Positions 1 to 9,131 are shown, numbered from the stretch's first letter. The stretch: 13,857 nt of DNA from an uncultured Pseudoxanthomonas sp. (GCF_946886695.1 NZ_CAMPJD010000072.1:1-13857), one strand, 5' to 3'. Made by a program: numbers and translations. The notes: generated by a model from the sequence alone, not told the origin.

Positions 1-1025
1 GTGTACGTGCACTCGCGCGCGAATTCGGCTTCCAGCGCTGCGGCATCGCCGGCATCGAACTCGGCGACGACGAACACCACCTGCGCGACTGGCTGGCACA
101 GGGCCTGTATGGCTCGATGGCATGGATGGCGCATCATGGAGACAAGCGCTCCCGGCCACAGGAGCTGATTCCCGGCACGTTGCGGGTCATCTCGGTGGGG
201 CTCGACTATGGCCGGAACGATAGCGACGACGCCTGGGACACGCTGCAGGACGGCACGCGCGCCTATGTCGCGCGCTATGCGCTGGGCCGCGACTACCACA
301 AGCTGATGCGCGACCGCCTGCAGAAGCTGGCCGAACGCCTGCAGCAGGAAGTCGGCGCGTTCGGCCATCGGGTGTTCGTGGATTCGGCGCCGGTGCTGGA
401 GCGCGCATTGGCGCGCAATGCGGGCCTGGGCTGGATCGGCAAGCACACCTGTCTGATCGACAAGGACGGCGGCTCATGGTTCTTCCTCGGCGAGATCTAT
501 GTCGACCTGCCGTTACCGGTCGACGCACCCGCGTCCGCGCACTGTGGCACCTGCACGCGCTGCATCGACGTGTGCCCGACGCAGGCGATCACCGCGCCGT
601 ACCGGCTCGATGCGCGCCGCTGCATTTCCTACCTCACCATCGAGCACGAGGGCGCGATTCCGGAAGACCTGCGGCCTGCCATCGGCAACCGCATCTTCGG
701 CTGCGACGACTGCCAGCTGGTGTGCCCGTGGAACAAGTTCGCCAAGCGCACCGACGAACCGGATTTCCGCGCGCGCAACGATCTGGACGTGGCAACCCTG
801 CCGCAGTTGTTCGCATGGAGCGAGGACGAGTTCCTTCGCCGCACCGAAGGCTCGGCGATCCGGCGCAGCGGGCATGAGCGCTGGCTGCGCAACATCGCGG
901 TGGCACTGGGCAATGCACCGACGACGCCCGACGTACTCGCCGCGCTGGAAAGCCGGCGTGAGGACCCGTCCCCGCTCGTGCGCGAACACGTGGCATGGGC
1001 CCTGCATAGACACCGCTCCCTGTAG
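1..1025 (+). CDS. queG: Epoxyqueuosine reductase QueG, 5'-truncated by the window
   Basis: QueG reduces epoxyqueuosine to queuosine in tRNA, the last step of queuosine synthesis, using cobalamin and two [4Fe-4S] clusters in the cytoplasm. The reading frame is open from base 3, and the residues before the first ATG (117) already look like QueG (REFGFQRCGIAGIEL), so the gene starts upstream. Visible marks are VDSAPVLERALARNAGLGWIG followed by KH, a ferredoxin-type cluster motif CGTCTRCIDVCP, and a second motif CDDCQLVCPWN. The C-terminal part after about base 840 resembles the HEAT-like tRNA-binding domain (SGHERWLRNIAVALGN). The stop TAG (1023-1025) belongs to a dispersed repeat that begins at 1021, so the last codons may be altered relative to relatives. 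It converges with pgi. The family call is secure. Confidence 0.95.
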   Translation, partial: VRALAREFGFQRCGIAGIELGDDEHHLRDWLAQGLYGSMAWMAHHGDKRSRPQELIPGTLRVISVGLDYGRNDSDDAWDTLQDGTRAYVARYALGRDYHKLMRDRLQKLAERLQQEVGAFGHRVFVDSAPVLERALARNAGLGWIGKHTCLIDKDGGSWFFLGEIYVDLPLPVDAPASAHCGTCTRCIDVCPTQAITAPYRLDARRCISYLTIEHEGAIPEDLRPAIGNRIFGCDDCQLVCPWNKFAKRTDEPDFRARNDLDVATLPQLFAWSEDEFLRRTEGSAIRRSGHERWLRNIAVALGNAPTTPDVLAALESRREDPSPLVREHVAWALHRHRSL

Positions 1026-1059
1026 GAGCGACACGAGCCGCGACCGCACGGGTGAAGCG
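1021..1059 (+). repeat. GTAG-headed REP-like repeat, copy 1
   Basis: This 39-base unit starts TGTAGGAGCGAC and matches the reverse complement of 1149-1187 with about four mismatches. It carries a short stem: GCGAC and GCCGC around ACGA, with one A/C mismatch. GTAG-headed palindromic units in many copies are known in Stenotrophomonas and relatives. Membership in such a genome-wide family is inferred, since only this pair is visible. The queG stop codon lies inside it. Confidence 0.75.
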
Positions 1060-1148
1060 AACGCGGGGCATGCATCATGCGAACGGACACGGAAGCTCGT
1101 TCGTGCGGGGCCGCATCCTCTGCGATCCGTGTGATCCGTCGTCGATGG

Positions 1149-1187
1149 CGCTTCATTCGTGCGGTCGCGACTCATGTCGCTCCTACA
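1149..1187 (-). repeat. GTAG-headed REP-like repeat, copy 2 (inverted)
   Basis: This is the inverted partner of the unit at 1021-1059. Read on the minus strand it starts TGTAGGAGCGACATGAGTCG and holds a perfect GCGAC/GTCGC stem around ATGA. Between the two copies (1060-1148) are a tandem GATCCGT (1124-1130 and 1133-1139) and an inner inverted match, ACACGGA (1087-1093) with TCCGTGT (1126-1132). The whole 1021-1187 segment is therefore a nested inverted structure between two convergent genes. A transcript crossing it could fold into a long hairpin that ends or protects the queG and pgi messages. Confidence 0.75.
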
Positions 1188-1214
1188 GAATGGATGCGGC
1201 GATGCGTAGCTTCT

Positions 1215-2726
1215 TCAGCCGCGCGCGGCGATCTCGGCCAGCAGAGCCCGGGTCACCGGATCCTTCACCTCGGTTTCGCCCTTGAGCGCGGGCAGCAACC
1301 CGTTGGCCAGTTGCTTGCCGAGTTCCACGCCGAACTGGTCGAAGGCATTGATGCCCCACAACACCGACTGCGCGTACACGCTGTGTTCGTACATGGCGAT
1401 CAATGCGCCCAGCGACTGGGGCGTCAGCGCATCCAGCAGGATCAGCGTACTCGGACGGCCACCGGCGTAACTGCGGTGCGGATCATCGCTGTGTTGGCCA
1501 TTGGCAAGCGCCTCGCTCTGCGCCAGCAGATTGGACAGCAGTGCGCGGTGGTTCTCGGCGTAAGGCGCGTCGCTGTTGACCGTACCGACGAAATCAAGCG
1601 GCACGATGCCCGTACCCTGGTGCAAGGCCTGGAAGAAGCTGTGCTGCACATCCGTGCCCGCGCCGCCCCACCACACGGGCACCGTATCGACGCCCACCGG
1701 GCTGCCATCCAGTTTGACCGACTTGCCCAGGCTTTCCATCACCAGCTGCTGCAGGTAGGCCGGCAGCAGCGCCAGGCGCTGGTCGTAGGTCATCACGCCC
1801 TGCGCCGCATGGCCGAGCACGTTCCTGTTCCACACGGCCGTCAACGCATGGCGCACCGCGATGTTGTCGGCCAGCGGGGTGCCGATGACGTGCGCATCGA
1901 ACGACGACGCGCCTTCAAGCAGCTGTTCGAAACGGTCGAAACCGATCGCCAGCGCGATCGGCAGACCGACCGCCGACCACAGCGAATACCGTCCGCCGAC
2001 CCAGTCCCACATCGGCAGCACGCGTTCGGCCGCGATGTCGAATGCGGCTGCCGCACGCTCGGGATTCGCGCTGACGGCGTAGAGCCGTTCACTGCCGCCA
2101 AGCCAGTCGCGCAAGACGGTGCCGTTGAGCAGCGTTTCCTGCGTGCCGAACGTCTTGGAGATCAGCACCGCCGCGGTGCGTGCCGGGTCCAACGGCGCAA
2201 GGGTACGCTGCGCGGCCGCGCCGTCCACATTGGACAGGAAGTGCACGCGGAATCGGCCCGGCAAGGGATCACGCAGGGCATCGGCCACCAGGCGCGGCCC
2301 CAGGTCGGAACCGCCTATGCCGACGCTGACGATGTCGGTCACGCCGCTGCCTTCGAGTTGCGAGATCATCGCCGCCATGCGTTGCCGGACATTCACTGCC
2401 AACGCATGCGCTTCGCGTGCGACGACCGCATCGGTGTGCTGCCCGCGCAAGGCGGTATGCAACGCCGCGCGACCTTCGGTGACATTGACTTTCTCACCTT
2501 CGAACAGGCGCCGGAACGCACCGGCCAGATCGGCGGCACGTGCCTGTTCGAGCAGCGCCTGCCATGCCGGCGCATCATAGGACTGGCGCGCGAAGTTGAA
2601 GTACAGCGGCCCATTGCGCACGGCGTGCTTTGCAACGCGATCGGGCTCGCGCGCCAGCAACTCACTCAGTGGGCCCCCGCGCAGGCGCGTGGCGTGGGAC
2701 TGCAACGCATCGAAACCGGTGGTCAT
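1215..2726 (-). CDS. pgi: Glucose-6-phosphate isomerase
   Basis: Pgi interconverts glucose-6-phosphate and fructose-6-phosphate in glycolysis and gluconeogenesis, in the cytoplasm. The 503-residue protein has the family landmarks in order: sugar-phosphate-binding [22 protein letters not shown], the first signature [31 protein letters not shown] with its conserved His, and the second signature [14 protein letters not shown] with the catalytic-type Lys. It is shorter than the roughly 550-residue E. coli enzyme, which to my knowledge is usual for the xanthomonad form. The ATG lies one base after the panD stop (TGACATG), so it is probably translated by coupling at the distal end of the pan operon. 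A REP-like inverted pair follows its stop. Confidence 0.97.
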   Translation of the reverse strand: MTTGFDALQSHATRLRGGPLSELLAREPDRVAKHAVRNGPLYFNFARQSYDAPAWQALLEQARAADLAGAFRRLFEGEKVNVTEGRAALHTALRGQHTDAVVAREAHALAVNVRQRMAAMISQLEGSGVTDIVSVGIGGSDLGPRLVADALRDPLPGRFRVHFLSNVDGAAAQRTLAPLDPARTAAVLISKTFGTQETLLNGTVLRDWLGGSERLYAVSANPERAAAAFDIAAERVLPMWDWVGGRYSLWSAVGLPIALAIGFDRFEQLLEGASSFDAHVIGTPLADNIAVRHALTAVWNRNVLGHAAQGVMTYDQRLALLPAYLQQLVMESLGKSVKLDGSPVGVDTVPVWWGGAGTDVQHSFFQALHQGTGIVPLDFVGTVNSDAPYAENHRALLSNLLAQSEALANGQHSDDPHRSYAGGRPSTLILLDALTPQSLGALIAMYEHSVYAQSVLWGINAFDQFGVELGKQLANGLLPALKGETEVKDPVTRALLAEIAARG

Positions 2727-2727
2727 G

Positions 2728-3108
2728 TCAGGCAGCCTGCTTGGGGATGCTGCGGTTGGTGTGGGTGATGCGGTTCTGGCCGTCCACGTAGACGAGCGCG
2801 GGCTGGAAGCGGTCGGCTTCCTCCTCGCTCATCGAGGCGAACGCGGCGATGATCACCAGGTCGCCCACTTGCACGTGGCGCGCGGCGCCGCCGTTGAGCG
2901 AGATGATGCCGCTGCCCTCGTCGGCACGGATCGCGTACGTCGAGAAGCGGGCGCCATTGGTCACGTCCCAGATATGCACCTGTTCGAATTCCCGGATGCC
3001 GGTCGCATCCAGCAGCAGACCATCGATGGCGATGGAGCCTTCGTAGTTCAGCTCGGAATGGGTGACGGTGGCGCGGTGGATCTTGGTCTTGAGCAGGCTG
3101 AGGTGCAT
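2728..3108 (-). CDS. panD: Aspartate 1-decarboxylase proenzyme
   Basis: PanD decarboxylates L-aspartate to beta-alanine, the amine half of pantothenate. It is made as a proenzyme that cleaves itself to create a pyruvoyl cofactor. The 126-residue product begins [20 protein letters not shown]. Gly24-Ser25 is the self-cleavage site (NYEGS), and Lys9, Arg54, Thr57, Tyr58 and Asn72 fall at the positions known for the E. coli enzyme. I chose the ATG at 3108 because the family starts there; the frame stays open to an upstream start at 3183, but those 25 residues are not PanD-like. No good Shine-Dalgarno is visible. It follows panC after 103 bases, the widest gap in the operon, which holds a perfect 18-base palindrome. 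It ends one base before pgi. Confidence 0.96.
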   Translation of the reverse strand: MHLSLLKTKIHRATVTHSELNYEGSIAIDGLLLDATGIREFEQVHIWDVTNGARFSTYAIRADEGSGIISLNGGAARHVQVGDLVIIAAFASMSEEEADRFQPALVYVDGQNRITHTNRSIPKQAA

Positions 3109-3137
3109 GTCGGCGGCATGGGGGGACGGGAACGCGA

Positions 3138-3169
3138 AGTTTAGCCGCTCGTGCACGCCATGGCGTGCA
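3138..3169 (-). promoter_or_regulatory. 18-base perfect palindrome and possible panD promoter
   Basis: TGCACGCCATGGCGTGCA (3152-3169) is a perfect palindrome with no spacer, in the panC-panD gap and centred about 52 bases upstream of the panD ATG. On the minus strand a weak -10-like TAAACT (3143 down to 3138) lies 8 bases downstream of it, so the palindrome would cover the spacer and -35 position. There is no recognisable -35 hexamer. It could be an operator for a dimeric regulator, an RNA hairpin in the operon message, or chance. The promoter part is weak. Confidence 0.4.
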
Positions 3170-3211
3170 TACCCTTGCAACACCGCGTACGGCGCCGGAC
3201 AGCCTGCGCCG

Positions 3212-4054
3212 TCAGAATTCCAGGTTGTCGATCAGGCGCGTACGCCCCAGCTTCGCGGCGATCAGCGCAACCTTCGCGCCCTGTTCGCCATCCTGCGGCT
3301 CGCCCAGATCGTGACGGCGGACCACGGTGTAGTCGACCGCATAGCCCACGCCGGCAAGGTGCCGCGCGGCGTCGGACTCGACCTGCGCGCGTGATTGCCC
3401 GGCCAGCAGGCCTTCACGCATCGCGATCAGGGTCCTGCGGATCTCCGCGGCACGCGGCCGCTCGTCCGCGGACAGGTACTGGTTGCGCGAACTCATCGCC
3501 AGGCCATCCGCCTCGCGCACGATGCTGCCCGCCAGGACCTGCACGGGGAATGCGAGGTCGGTGACCATCTGCCGGATCACCGCCAGTTGCTGGTAATCCT
3601 TCTTACCGAAGGCGGCGACGTCGGGTAACACCTGGTTGAACAGGCGACTGACCACCGTGCATACGCCATCGAAGTGACCGGGCCGGTGCGCACCTTCCAG
3701 CACGCTGCTGACGCCGGGCACGTGCACCTTGGCCGCCAGTTCGACCCCGAACGGGTACATCGACTCGACCGTCGGCAGCCACAGGACATCGCAGCCGGCG
3801 CCTTCGAGCCCGCTCATGTCCGCTTCGGGCGTGCGCGGGTACCGGGTGAAGTCCTCGTTGGGTCCGAACTGGGTCGGATTCACGAACACACTGGACACCA
3901 CGCGGTCGGCGTACTGCCGCGCCAGCATCACCAGCGAGTAGTGGCCCGCATGCAGGTTGCCCATGGTGGGCACGAAACCGACACGCAAGCCCTGCTGCTT
4001 CCATTCCCTGACGCGTGCACGCAATGCGTCAAGCTGGGTAATGGTCTCGATCAT
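3212..4054 (-). CDS. panC: Pantothenate synthetase
   Basis: PanC joins pantoate and beta-alanine using ATP, through a pantoyl-adenylate intermediate, to make pantothenate in the cytoplasm. The 280-residue length is normal for the family. The nucleotidyl-transferase HxGH motif is at [10 protein letters not shown] (His35 and His38). It is followed by [16 protein letters not shown], the FGKKDYQQL segment, and the KMSKS-equivalent region [16 protein letters not shown]. The ATG at 4054 has AGGGG five bases upstream. It lies 36 bases after panB, and the next gene panD supplies its beta-alanine, so the whole pantothenate branch from ketoisovalerate is encoded together here except the ketopantoate reductase. 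Confidence 0.97.
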   Translation of the reverse strand: MIETITQLDALRARVREWKQQGLRVGFVPTMGNLHAGHYSLVMLARQYADRVVSSVFVNPTQFGPNEDFTRYPRTPEADMSGLEGAGCDVLWLPTVESMYPFGVELAAKVHVPGVSSVLEGAHRPGHFDGVCTVVSRLFNQVLPDVAAFGKKDYQQLAVIRQMVTDLAFPVQVLAGSIVREADGLAMSSRNQYLSADERPRAAEIRRTLIAMREGLLAGQSRAQVESDAARHLAGVGYAVDYTVVRRHDLGEPQDGEQGAKVALIAAKLGRTRLIDNLEF

Positions 4055-4090
4055 CGTGGCCCCTGTGGCGTGTCGTTGCGCGCAGCGCGG

Positions 4091-4903
4091 TCAGTAGGAA
4101 TGGGCGTCGTCGGGGAACGCCCCGCTGCGCACTGCGTCGGCATAGGCACGGACCGCGCCCGCCACCGAGCCGCCTTCGACGAGGAAATCCTTGACGAACT
4201 TCGGACGCCGGTGGCCCGTGTCCAGGCCGAGGAAATCGTGCAGCACCAGCACCTGCCCGTCGCAGCCGGGGCCGGCGCCGATGCCGATGGTGGGAATGGC
4301 GATGTCGGCCGTGATCGCGGCCGCCAGAGACGACGGCACGCATTCAAGCACCAGCATCTGCGCCCCTGCCTCCGCCACGGCGCGCGCATCGTTGCGCAAC
4401 TGCGCGGCGGCCGCTTCACCGCGACCCTGTACGCGATAACCACCGAACTTCAACACCGACTGCGGCGTCAGGCCCAGGTGCGCGCAGACCGGAATGTCGC
4501 GCTCGACCAGGAAACGGATGACGTCGAGCTTGTGCCCCGCGCCTTCCAGCTTGACCATCTCGGCACCCGCCTGCAGCAATGCAGTCGCGGCGTCGAGCGC
4601 GCGCTCGGGCGTGGCATCGGACTGGAACGGCAGGTCCGACACCAGCAGCGCGCGGGTCAATCCGCGCGCCACCACGCGGGTGTGATAGGCGATGTCGTCC
4701 ACCGTCACCGGCAGCGTGGAGTCGTGGCCCTGCACCACCATGCCCAGCGAATCACCGATCAGCACCAGGTCGACGCCATTGGCATCCATGACCCGGGCGA
4801 AACTGTTGTCGTAGGCCGTCAGCATCACCAGCTTGCGGCCCTCGCGCTTGGCGTCGGCGAGGGCGGGAACGGTCCAGGGCTTGCTGTCTGCGTGCGTGCT
4901 CAT
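4091..4903 (-). CDS. panB: 3-methyl-2-oxobutanoate hydroxymethyltransferase
   Basis: PanB transfers a hydroxymethyl group from 5,10-methylenetetrahydrofolate to alpha-ketoisovalerate, giving ketopantoate, the first committed step to pantothenate and coenzyme A. The 270-residue protein shows the metal-binding Asp residues in [16 protein letters not shown] (Asp51) and LVSDLPFQ (Asp90), the Lys in VKLEGA (Lys118), and the catalytic-type Glu in LECVP (Glu187). The conserved [18 protein letters not shown] segment comes near the C-terminus. The start ATG at 4903 gives the normal length; the upstream GCGGGG lies rather close to it. It begins 17 bases after folK stops. Pairing with the folate gene folK is functionally sensible, because PanB uses a folate cofactor. 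Confidence 0.97.
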   Translation of the reverse strand: MSTHADSKPWTVPALADAKREGRKLVMLTAYDNSFARVMDANGVDLVLIGDSLGMVVQGHDSTLPVTVDDIAYHTRVVARGLTRALLVSDLPFQSDATPERALDAATALLQAGAEMVKLEGAGHKLDVIRFLVERDIPVCAHLGLTPQSVLKFGGYRVQGRGEAAAAQLRNDARAVAEAGAQMLVLECVPSSLAAAITADIAIPTIGIGAGPGCDGQVLVLHDFLGLDTGHRRPKFVKDFLVEGGSVAGAVRAYADAVRSGAFPDDAHSY

Positions 4904-4920
4904 AGCCCCGCATTATCCAC

Positions 4921-5412
4921 TCATAAGGGATGGATGTTGGAAATTTCCAGCACGGACACAGCGTCCCGCGCGTCGCCGTAACCGGGGATACGGGCATCCG
5001 GCATGACCTCCAGCAACGGGACCAGCGCGAACGCACGCTCGTGCAGGTGCGGGTGCGGCACGCGCAGGCCGGGTTCGTCGATCACCACATCACCATAGAG
5101 CAGCAGGTCCAGGTCCAGCGTACGCGGGCCCCAGCGTTCGCCATCGATCCGATGACGGCCGAAGCCGGCTTCCACCGCCAGCAGAAGATCGAGCAGCGCG
5201 CGCGGCGACAGGCTCGTCTCCAGCAGCACGGCCGCATTGATGAAGTCAGGCTGGTCTTCCCTGCCCCACGCGGGCGTGCGGTAACAACGCGACATCCGCC
5301 GCACCGTGACATCTTCGCGTTGCCCGAGCGCGATCACGGCCTGTCGCAACGTGCCTGCGGCATCGCCGAGATTGGCTCCCAGGCCGATGCAGGCCTGGAC
5401 CATTGTCTTCAT
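4921..5412 (-). CDS. folK: 2-amino-4-hydroxy-6-hydroxymethyldihydropteridine pyrophosphokinase
   Basis: FolK (HPPK) transfers pyrophosphate from ATP to 6-hydroxymethyl-7,8-dihydropterin in folate synthesis. The 163-residue protein starts with the ACIGLGANLGD substrate-binding segment, has RTPAWGREDQPDFINA, and carries the HPPK signature RWGPRTLDLDLLLYGD with the two magnesium-binding Asp residues (Asp100 and Asp102). It ends with VPHPHLHERAFALVPL. The chosen ATG overlaps the pcnB stop as ATGA, typical of translational coupling. A second in-frame ATG three codons later (5403) is possible but less favoured. It is the second gene of the pcnB-pgi operon. Confidence 0.96.
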   Translation of the reverse strand: MKTMVQACIGLGANLGDAAGTLRQAVIALGQREDVTVRRMSRCYRTPAWGREDQPDFINAAVLLETSLSPRALLDLLLAVEAGFGRHRIDGERWGPRTLDLDLLLYGDVVIDEPGLRVPHPHLHERAFALVPLLEVMPDARIPGYGDARDAVSVLEISNIHPL

Positions 5413-6833
5413 TCGGGCGACGAAGCCGTGCTGCGGGAACGGCGACGGCGACGACGCTTGGATGCCGGCGCACCTTCTTCACCGAAGGAATCGCCCGGCA
5501 CCGCGACGCCGAGCGCAGCCGCGAGTTCTTCGCCGGACTGCGTCTGTGCATCACGCCAGAACGCGACATCCTCGGCGTGTTGTTCGGGCGATGCCGCGAG
5601 CCTTAAAGCCAGGAAGTCGAACGCCGCGCGGAAACGCGGATGCGACAGCAGCCGCGTCACACGCTTGCGCTGCCGGTTGCCGAAACGGGTCTGCAGCAAC
5701 CAGATTTCCTGCATCGGCAACGAGAAGCGGCGCGGCAGTGCCACGGTGTTCAACTGGTGCAGCGTGACGCGGTCGGCGGCGCGCCGCTGGGCTTCTTCGG
5801 CATGCACACCTTGGGCCTGCAGCCCCATCAGGGCGCGGCAGTACGCCGGCCAGAGCAGCAACGCGAACAGGAAAGCCGGCGATACGGGTTCGTCGTTGGC
5901 GACGCGCTGGTCGGTTCCAGTCAGCCCGGCCATCACCATCCGGCGCAATGCGCCGCTGCGGTTGGACGCCAGCGCCGCAGCGGTCTCGGGGAAGAGCACC
6001 TTGAGCAAACCGAAGCGCTCAAGCCCTTCGAAACTGGCGACCGCATGGCCGGACAGGAACAGCTTCAGGATTTCCTCGAACAGGCGGGCGGGCGCGGCTT
6101 CCGAAAGCAGCGGTGCCAGCCGGCCGATGGGTTCGGCGGTGGCCGCTTCGATCTCGAAATCGAGCTTCGCCGCCAGCCTGACCGCCCGCAGCATGCGCAC
6201 CGGATCTTCCTGGTAGCGGAGTTCCGGCTCGCCGATCAGTTTCAGGCGACGCGCCATCACGTCCTCGAAGCCGCCCACGTAGTCGCGCACGGAAAAGTCG
6301 TCGATGGCGTAGTACAACGCGTTGGCGGTGAAGTCGCGGCGCACCGCATCGTCTTCCACGGTGCCGTACACGTTGTCGCGGACGAGGCGGCCGTTGTCCA
6401 TCTCGCGGTCGCCGCTGCCGTCGTCGACGTTGGCGCGGAAGGTGGCGACCTCGATGATCTCGCGACCGAACACCACGTGCGCCAGGCGGAAGCGGCGCCC
6501 GATCAGGCGGCAATTGCGGAACTGCTGGCGTACCTGTTCCGGCGTCGCATCGGTGGCCACGTCGAAATCTTTGGGGTGGCCGCCCACGAGCAGGTCACGC
6601 ACTGCGCCGCCGACCAGGTAGGCCTGGAAGCCGGCATCCCGCAAGCGGTAGAGCACGCGCAGCGCATTCGGGCTGATGTCCTTGCGCGAGATGGTGTGCT
6701 GGTCGCGGGGAATGGTTCGCAGAGCAGTGAGCGGCGTAATAGCGGCGGTTCCATGCAGGTGGGTCGCACGGCTGCCAGGATGATTGCCCTGGGCCGGGTC
6801 GCCGCCTATACTAATCCGCTGAGCCGGTTTCAC
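5409..6833 (-). CDS. pcnB: Poly(A) polymerase I
   Basis: PcnB adds 3' poly(A) tails that mark RNAs for decay. The nucleotidyl-transferase core is YLVGGAVRDLLVGG then KDFDVATDAT, with two metal-binding Asp residues, followed by IEVATFR and the third Asp in RRDFTANALYY. An RNA-binding helical region follows, and the C-terminus is Arg-rich (SKRRRRRRSRS), as in PcnB and unlike CCA-adding enzymes. Homology to E. coli PcnB is clear from IPRDQHTISRKDIS onward, about 40 residues in. No ATG exists in frame before that point. I chose GTG at 6833, with GGGAG eight bases upstream; TTG at 6836 is equally in frame. Both lie just before the tRNA-Glu gene, on the other strand. It heads the operon and overlaps folK by ATGA. 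Function is sure; the start is not. Confidence 0.92.
   Translation of the reverse strand: MKPAQRISIGGDPAQGNHPGSRATHLHGTAAITPLTALRTIPRDQHTISRKDISPNALRVLYRLRDAGFQAYLVGGAVRDLLVGGHPKDFDVATDATPEQVRQQFRNCRLIGRRFRLAHVVFGREIIEVATFRANVDDGSGDREMDNGRLVRDNVYGTVEDDAVRRDFTANALYYAIDDFSVRDYVGGFEDVMARRLKLIGEPELRYQEDPVRMLRAVRLAAKLDFEIEAATAEPIGRLAPLLSEAAPARLFEEILKLFLSGHAVASFEGLERFGLLKVLFPETAAALASNRSGALRRMVMAGLTGTDQRVANDEPVSPAFLFALLLWPAYCRALMGLQAQGVHAEEAQRRAADRVTLHQLNTVALPRRFSLPMQEIWLLQTRFGNRQRKRVTRLLSHPRFRAAFDFLALRLAASPEQHAEDVAFWRDAQTQSGEELAAALGVAVPGDSFGEEGAPASKRRRRRRSRSTASSPE
6784..6812 (+). promoter_or_regulatory. Sigma70-type promoter of tRNA-Glu
   Basis: TTGCCC (6784-6789) and TATACT (6807-6812) are separated by exactly 17 bases. 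The mature tRNA starts 28 bases after the -10 hexamer, leaving a short 5' leader. The match to the -35/-10 consensus is the best I found in the window. It lies inside the antisense of the first codons of pcnB. Confidence 0.8.
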
Positions 6834-6840
6834 CAAAAAC

Positions 6841-6915
6841 GCTCCCTTCGTCTAGAGGTTAGGACGTGGCCCTCTCAAGGCTAAAACAGGGGTTCGAGTC
6901 CCCTAGGGAGCGCCA
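6841..6915 (+). tRNA. tRNA-Glu (anticodon CTC), CCA encoded
   Basis: The sequence folds as a cloverleaf. The acceptor stem pairs GCTCCCT (6841-6847) with AGGGAGC (6905-6911), followed by discriminator G and an encoded CCA. The D-arm is GTCTAGAGGTTAGGAC, the anticodon loop is CTCTCAA with anticodon CTC reading GAG, and the T-arm is AGGGG-TTCGAGT-CCCCT. The anticodon stem TGGCC/GGCTA includes one G-T pair. It aligns base for base with E. coli tRNA-Glu in the D- and T-arms. It has its own promoter and terminator. Confidence 0.96.
6842..6846 (-). promoter_or_regulatory. Probable pcnB ribosome binding site inside antisense tRNA-Glu
   Basis: On the minus strand GGGAG (within GAAGGGAGC) lies eight bases before the GTG at 6833 and five before the TTG at 6836. 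It is the complement of the acceptor-stem 5' strand of tRNA-Glu. If used, the pcnB message must start within or beyond the tRNA gene, making its leader antisense to the tRNA. Confidence 0.45.
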
Positions 6916-6965
6916 TCCGGCACAGGGCCACGGGTTGAGAACCATGGCCGGTGAATCGACTCAAG

Positions 6966-6992
6966 ACCCCGCTCCGGCGGGGTTTTGTGTTT
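6966..6992 (+). terminator. Rho-independent terminator of tRNA-Glu
   Basis: A perfect 7-base stem ACCCCGC/GCGGGGT (6966-6972 and 6977-6983) encloses loop TCCG and runs into TTTTGTGTTT. It lies 50 bases after the tRNA CCA end and before the response-regulator promoter, so it separates the two plus-strand units. Confidence 0.88.
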
Positions 6993-7014
6993 CCGCTGCC
7001 CATGCCATCGCCCT

Positions 7015-7050
7015 ATTAAAGACTGTTTAATCGCTTCGACCTAGCATGGG
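7015..7050 (+). promoter_or_regulatory. Predicted response-regulator box and promoter of the two-component operon
   Basis: ATTAAA-GACTG-TTTAAT (7015-7031) contains two TTAA cores 11 bases apart, the layout of PmrA/QseB-type OmpR-family sites. It is also a perfect inverted repeat. After 12 more bases comes AGCATGGG (7043-7050), whose TAGCAT (7042-7047) can serve as a -10. No -35 hexamer sits 17 bases upstream, as expected for an activator-dependent promoter. The same TTAA-N7-TTAA-N12-AGCATGGG occurs on the minus strand upstream of the MipA/OmpV-type gene. The regulator encoded 47 bases downstream probably binds here and regulates itself. The protein-site link is inferred. Confidence 0.65.
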
Positions 7051-7077
7051 GCCCCCGCCATCCCCCAAGGTTCACCC

Positions 7078-7739
<662 letters not shown>

Positions 7740-7743
<4 letters not shown>

Positions 7744-9116
7744 GCCACCATTCACTGAAAGCCAAACTCTTGCTGGCCGTGATGACGCCCCTGGCAGTGG
7801 GGTGGGCATGCTGGCTGGGCGGACAGCACTTCCAGATGACGCGGCAGCAGAAGGGGCATGAAGACCATTTCCTGCAGGAGGTCGGCGAGCAGATCCTGCT
7901 GTCGATGCCGGCCAACCTCGACGCACTGAGCGAAGGGCCACGCCTCCAGTTGCCCACGCGCGCCCGCTCCACCTACCGGAAATTCGAAACCCTGCGTTAC
8001 CAGGTGTGGATCCTCGGCCGGGACCATCCCGTCGTGCTGTCGGCCGGCGCACCGACCGAGCCGCTGCGTCCCGATTTCGAACCCGGCTTCGTGATCAGCC
8101 AGGTGGGCGGCGAACCATGGCGCGTCTATGCCATCTCCGATGCCAGCGGCCGCATCCAGGTGCAGGCCGGCATGGCGCAGTCCGCCATGCGCGCGGAACT
8201 GGCCCACTGGGTGAAGATCAGCCTGTGGAGCGGAATCGGCATCCTGCTGATATTGACCATCACGGTAGGCTTGGCGATCCACTGGAGCCTGAGGCCGATG
8301 AACCGCCTGCGCCGGGACATGGCCCAACGCGATGCACACGATCTCGCTCCGCTGCCATCCACGGGCATGCCGCGCGAGATCCGGCCGCTGGTGGATTCGT
8401 TCAACCTGCTGCTCGAACGCCTGTCCCATGCCATGCGGGGTGAGAGGCAGTTCCTTGCAGACGCTGCGCACGAACTTCGCACGCCCCTCGCCGCGCTGCT
8501 CACGCAGACCCAGGTCGCGCTGCGCGCCGGCACGCAGGCCGACGCGCATGCGGCGCTGGAGCAGTTGGCGCAGGGCATCCAGCGCACCTCGCGGCTCGCG
8601 CAGCAGTTGCTCGACTCCGCACGCGTCGATGCTTCGCCCCTGCGCGAAGACCGTCCCATCGTCGCGCTACCCGATGTGGTGACGATGGTGGCGCGCGAGT
8701 TCGAATCGATGGCGTCGCGGCGCCAGCAGACCCTCGCGATCCACGCCGAGCCGGCCAGCGTCCAGGGCGACCTGGACGATCTCGGCATCCTCGCCCGCAA
8801 CCTGCTGGACAACGCGGTGCGCTACAGCGGCGAAGGTACCCGCATCGAAATCGCCTGCGGCACGGACCCCGATGGCACGAGCGCCTGGCTGACGGTTCGC
8901 GACAATGGTCCCGGCGTCCACCCGGACGAGCGCGAGCGCATCTTCGAGCGTTTCTTCCGCGGCAGCCATGGCAATGGCGAACGCGGCAGCGGCATCGGCC
9001 TTTCGCTGGTCCAGCGTATCGCGCGCGTGCACGAAGCGACGATCACGGTGGGTGACGGCATCGCCGGCCGGGGCTTCGGTTGCACGGTCGGATTCAGTGC
9101 GGCCCAGGATGCCTGA
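7740..9116 (+). CDS. Sensor histidine kinase (QseC-like)
   Basis: This inner-membrane sensor kinase has 458 residues and is the partner of the preceding regulator. A first membrane segment (about 9-27) is followed by a periplasmic domain of about 125 residues (RYQVWILGRDHPVVLS, GGEPWRVYAI), resembling the two-component sensor N-terminal domain of QseC/PmrB-type kinases. A second membrane segment is at about 161-181. A HAMP-like linker follows (SLRPMNRLRRDMAQRD), then the H-box DAAHELRTPLAAL with His244, the N-box NLLDNAVRYS (Asn358), G1 DNGPGV, F-box FERFFR and G2 GSGIGLSLV, so all catalytic boxes are intact. The ligand is unknown. It converges with the lipoprotein gene, 15 bases away, and I see no clear terminator between them. 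Confidence 0.95.
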
Positions 9117-9131
9117 GCCGCGCGACGCACC

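Noticed and set aside
1077..2768. A 563-codon plus-strand open frame opposite pgi
   Set aside because: It is antisense to a textbook Pgi and has no recognisable motif; long antisense frames are expected at this GC content.
5409..6833. pcnB read as a CCA-adding enzyme
   Set aside because: The core is shared, but the IPRDQHTISRKDIS lead, RDNVYGTVEDDAVRRDFTAN segment and Arg-rich tail fit poly(A) polymerase I; the local tRNA also encodes its own CCA.
3674..6884. Long plus-strand frames opposite panC, panB, folK and pcnB
   Set aside because: All lie antisense to clear enzymes, show no family motif and have low-complexity His/Gln/Arg composition.
9117..9131. A bidirectional terminator between the kinase and lipoprotein genes
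   Set aside because: The gap is 15 bases and I see no stem with a T-run in or near it.
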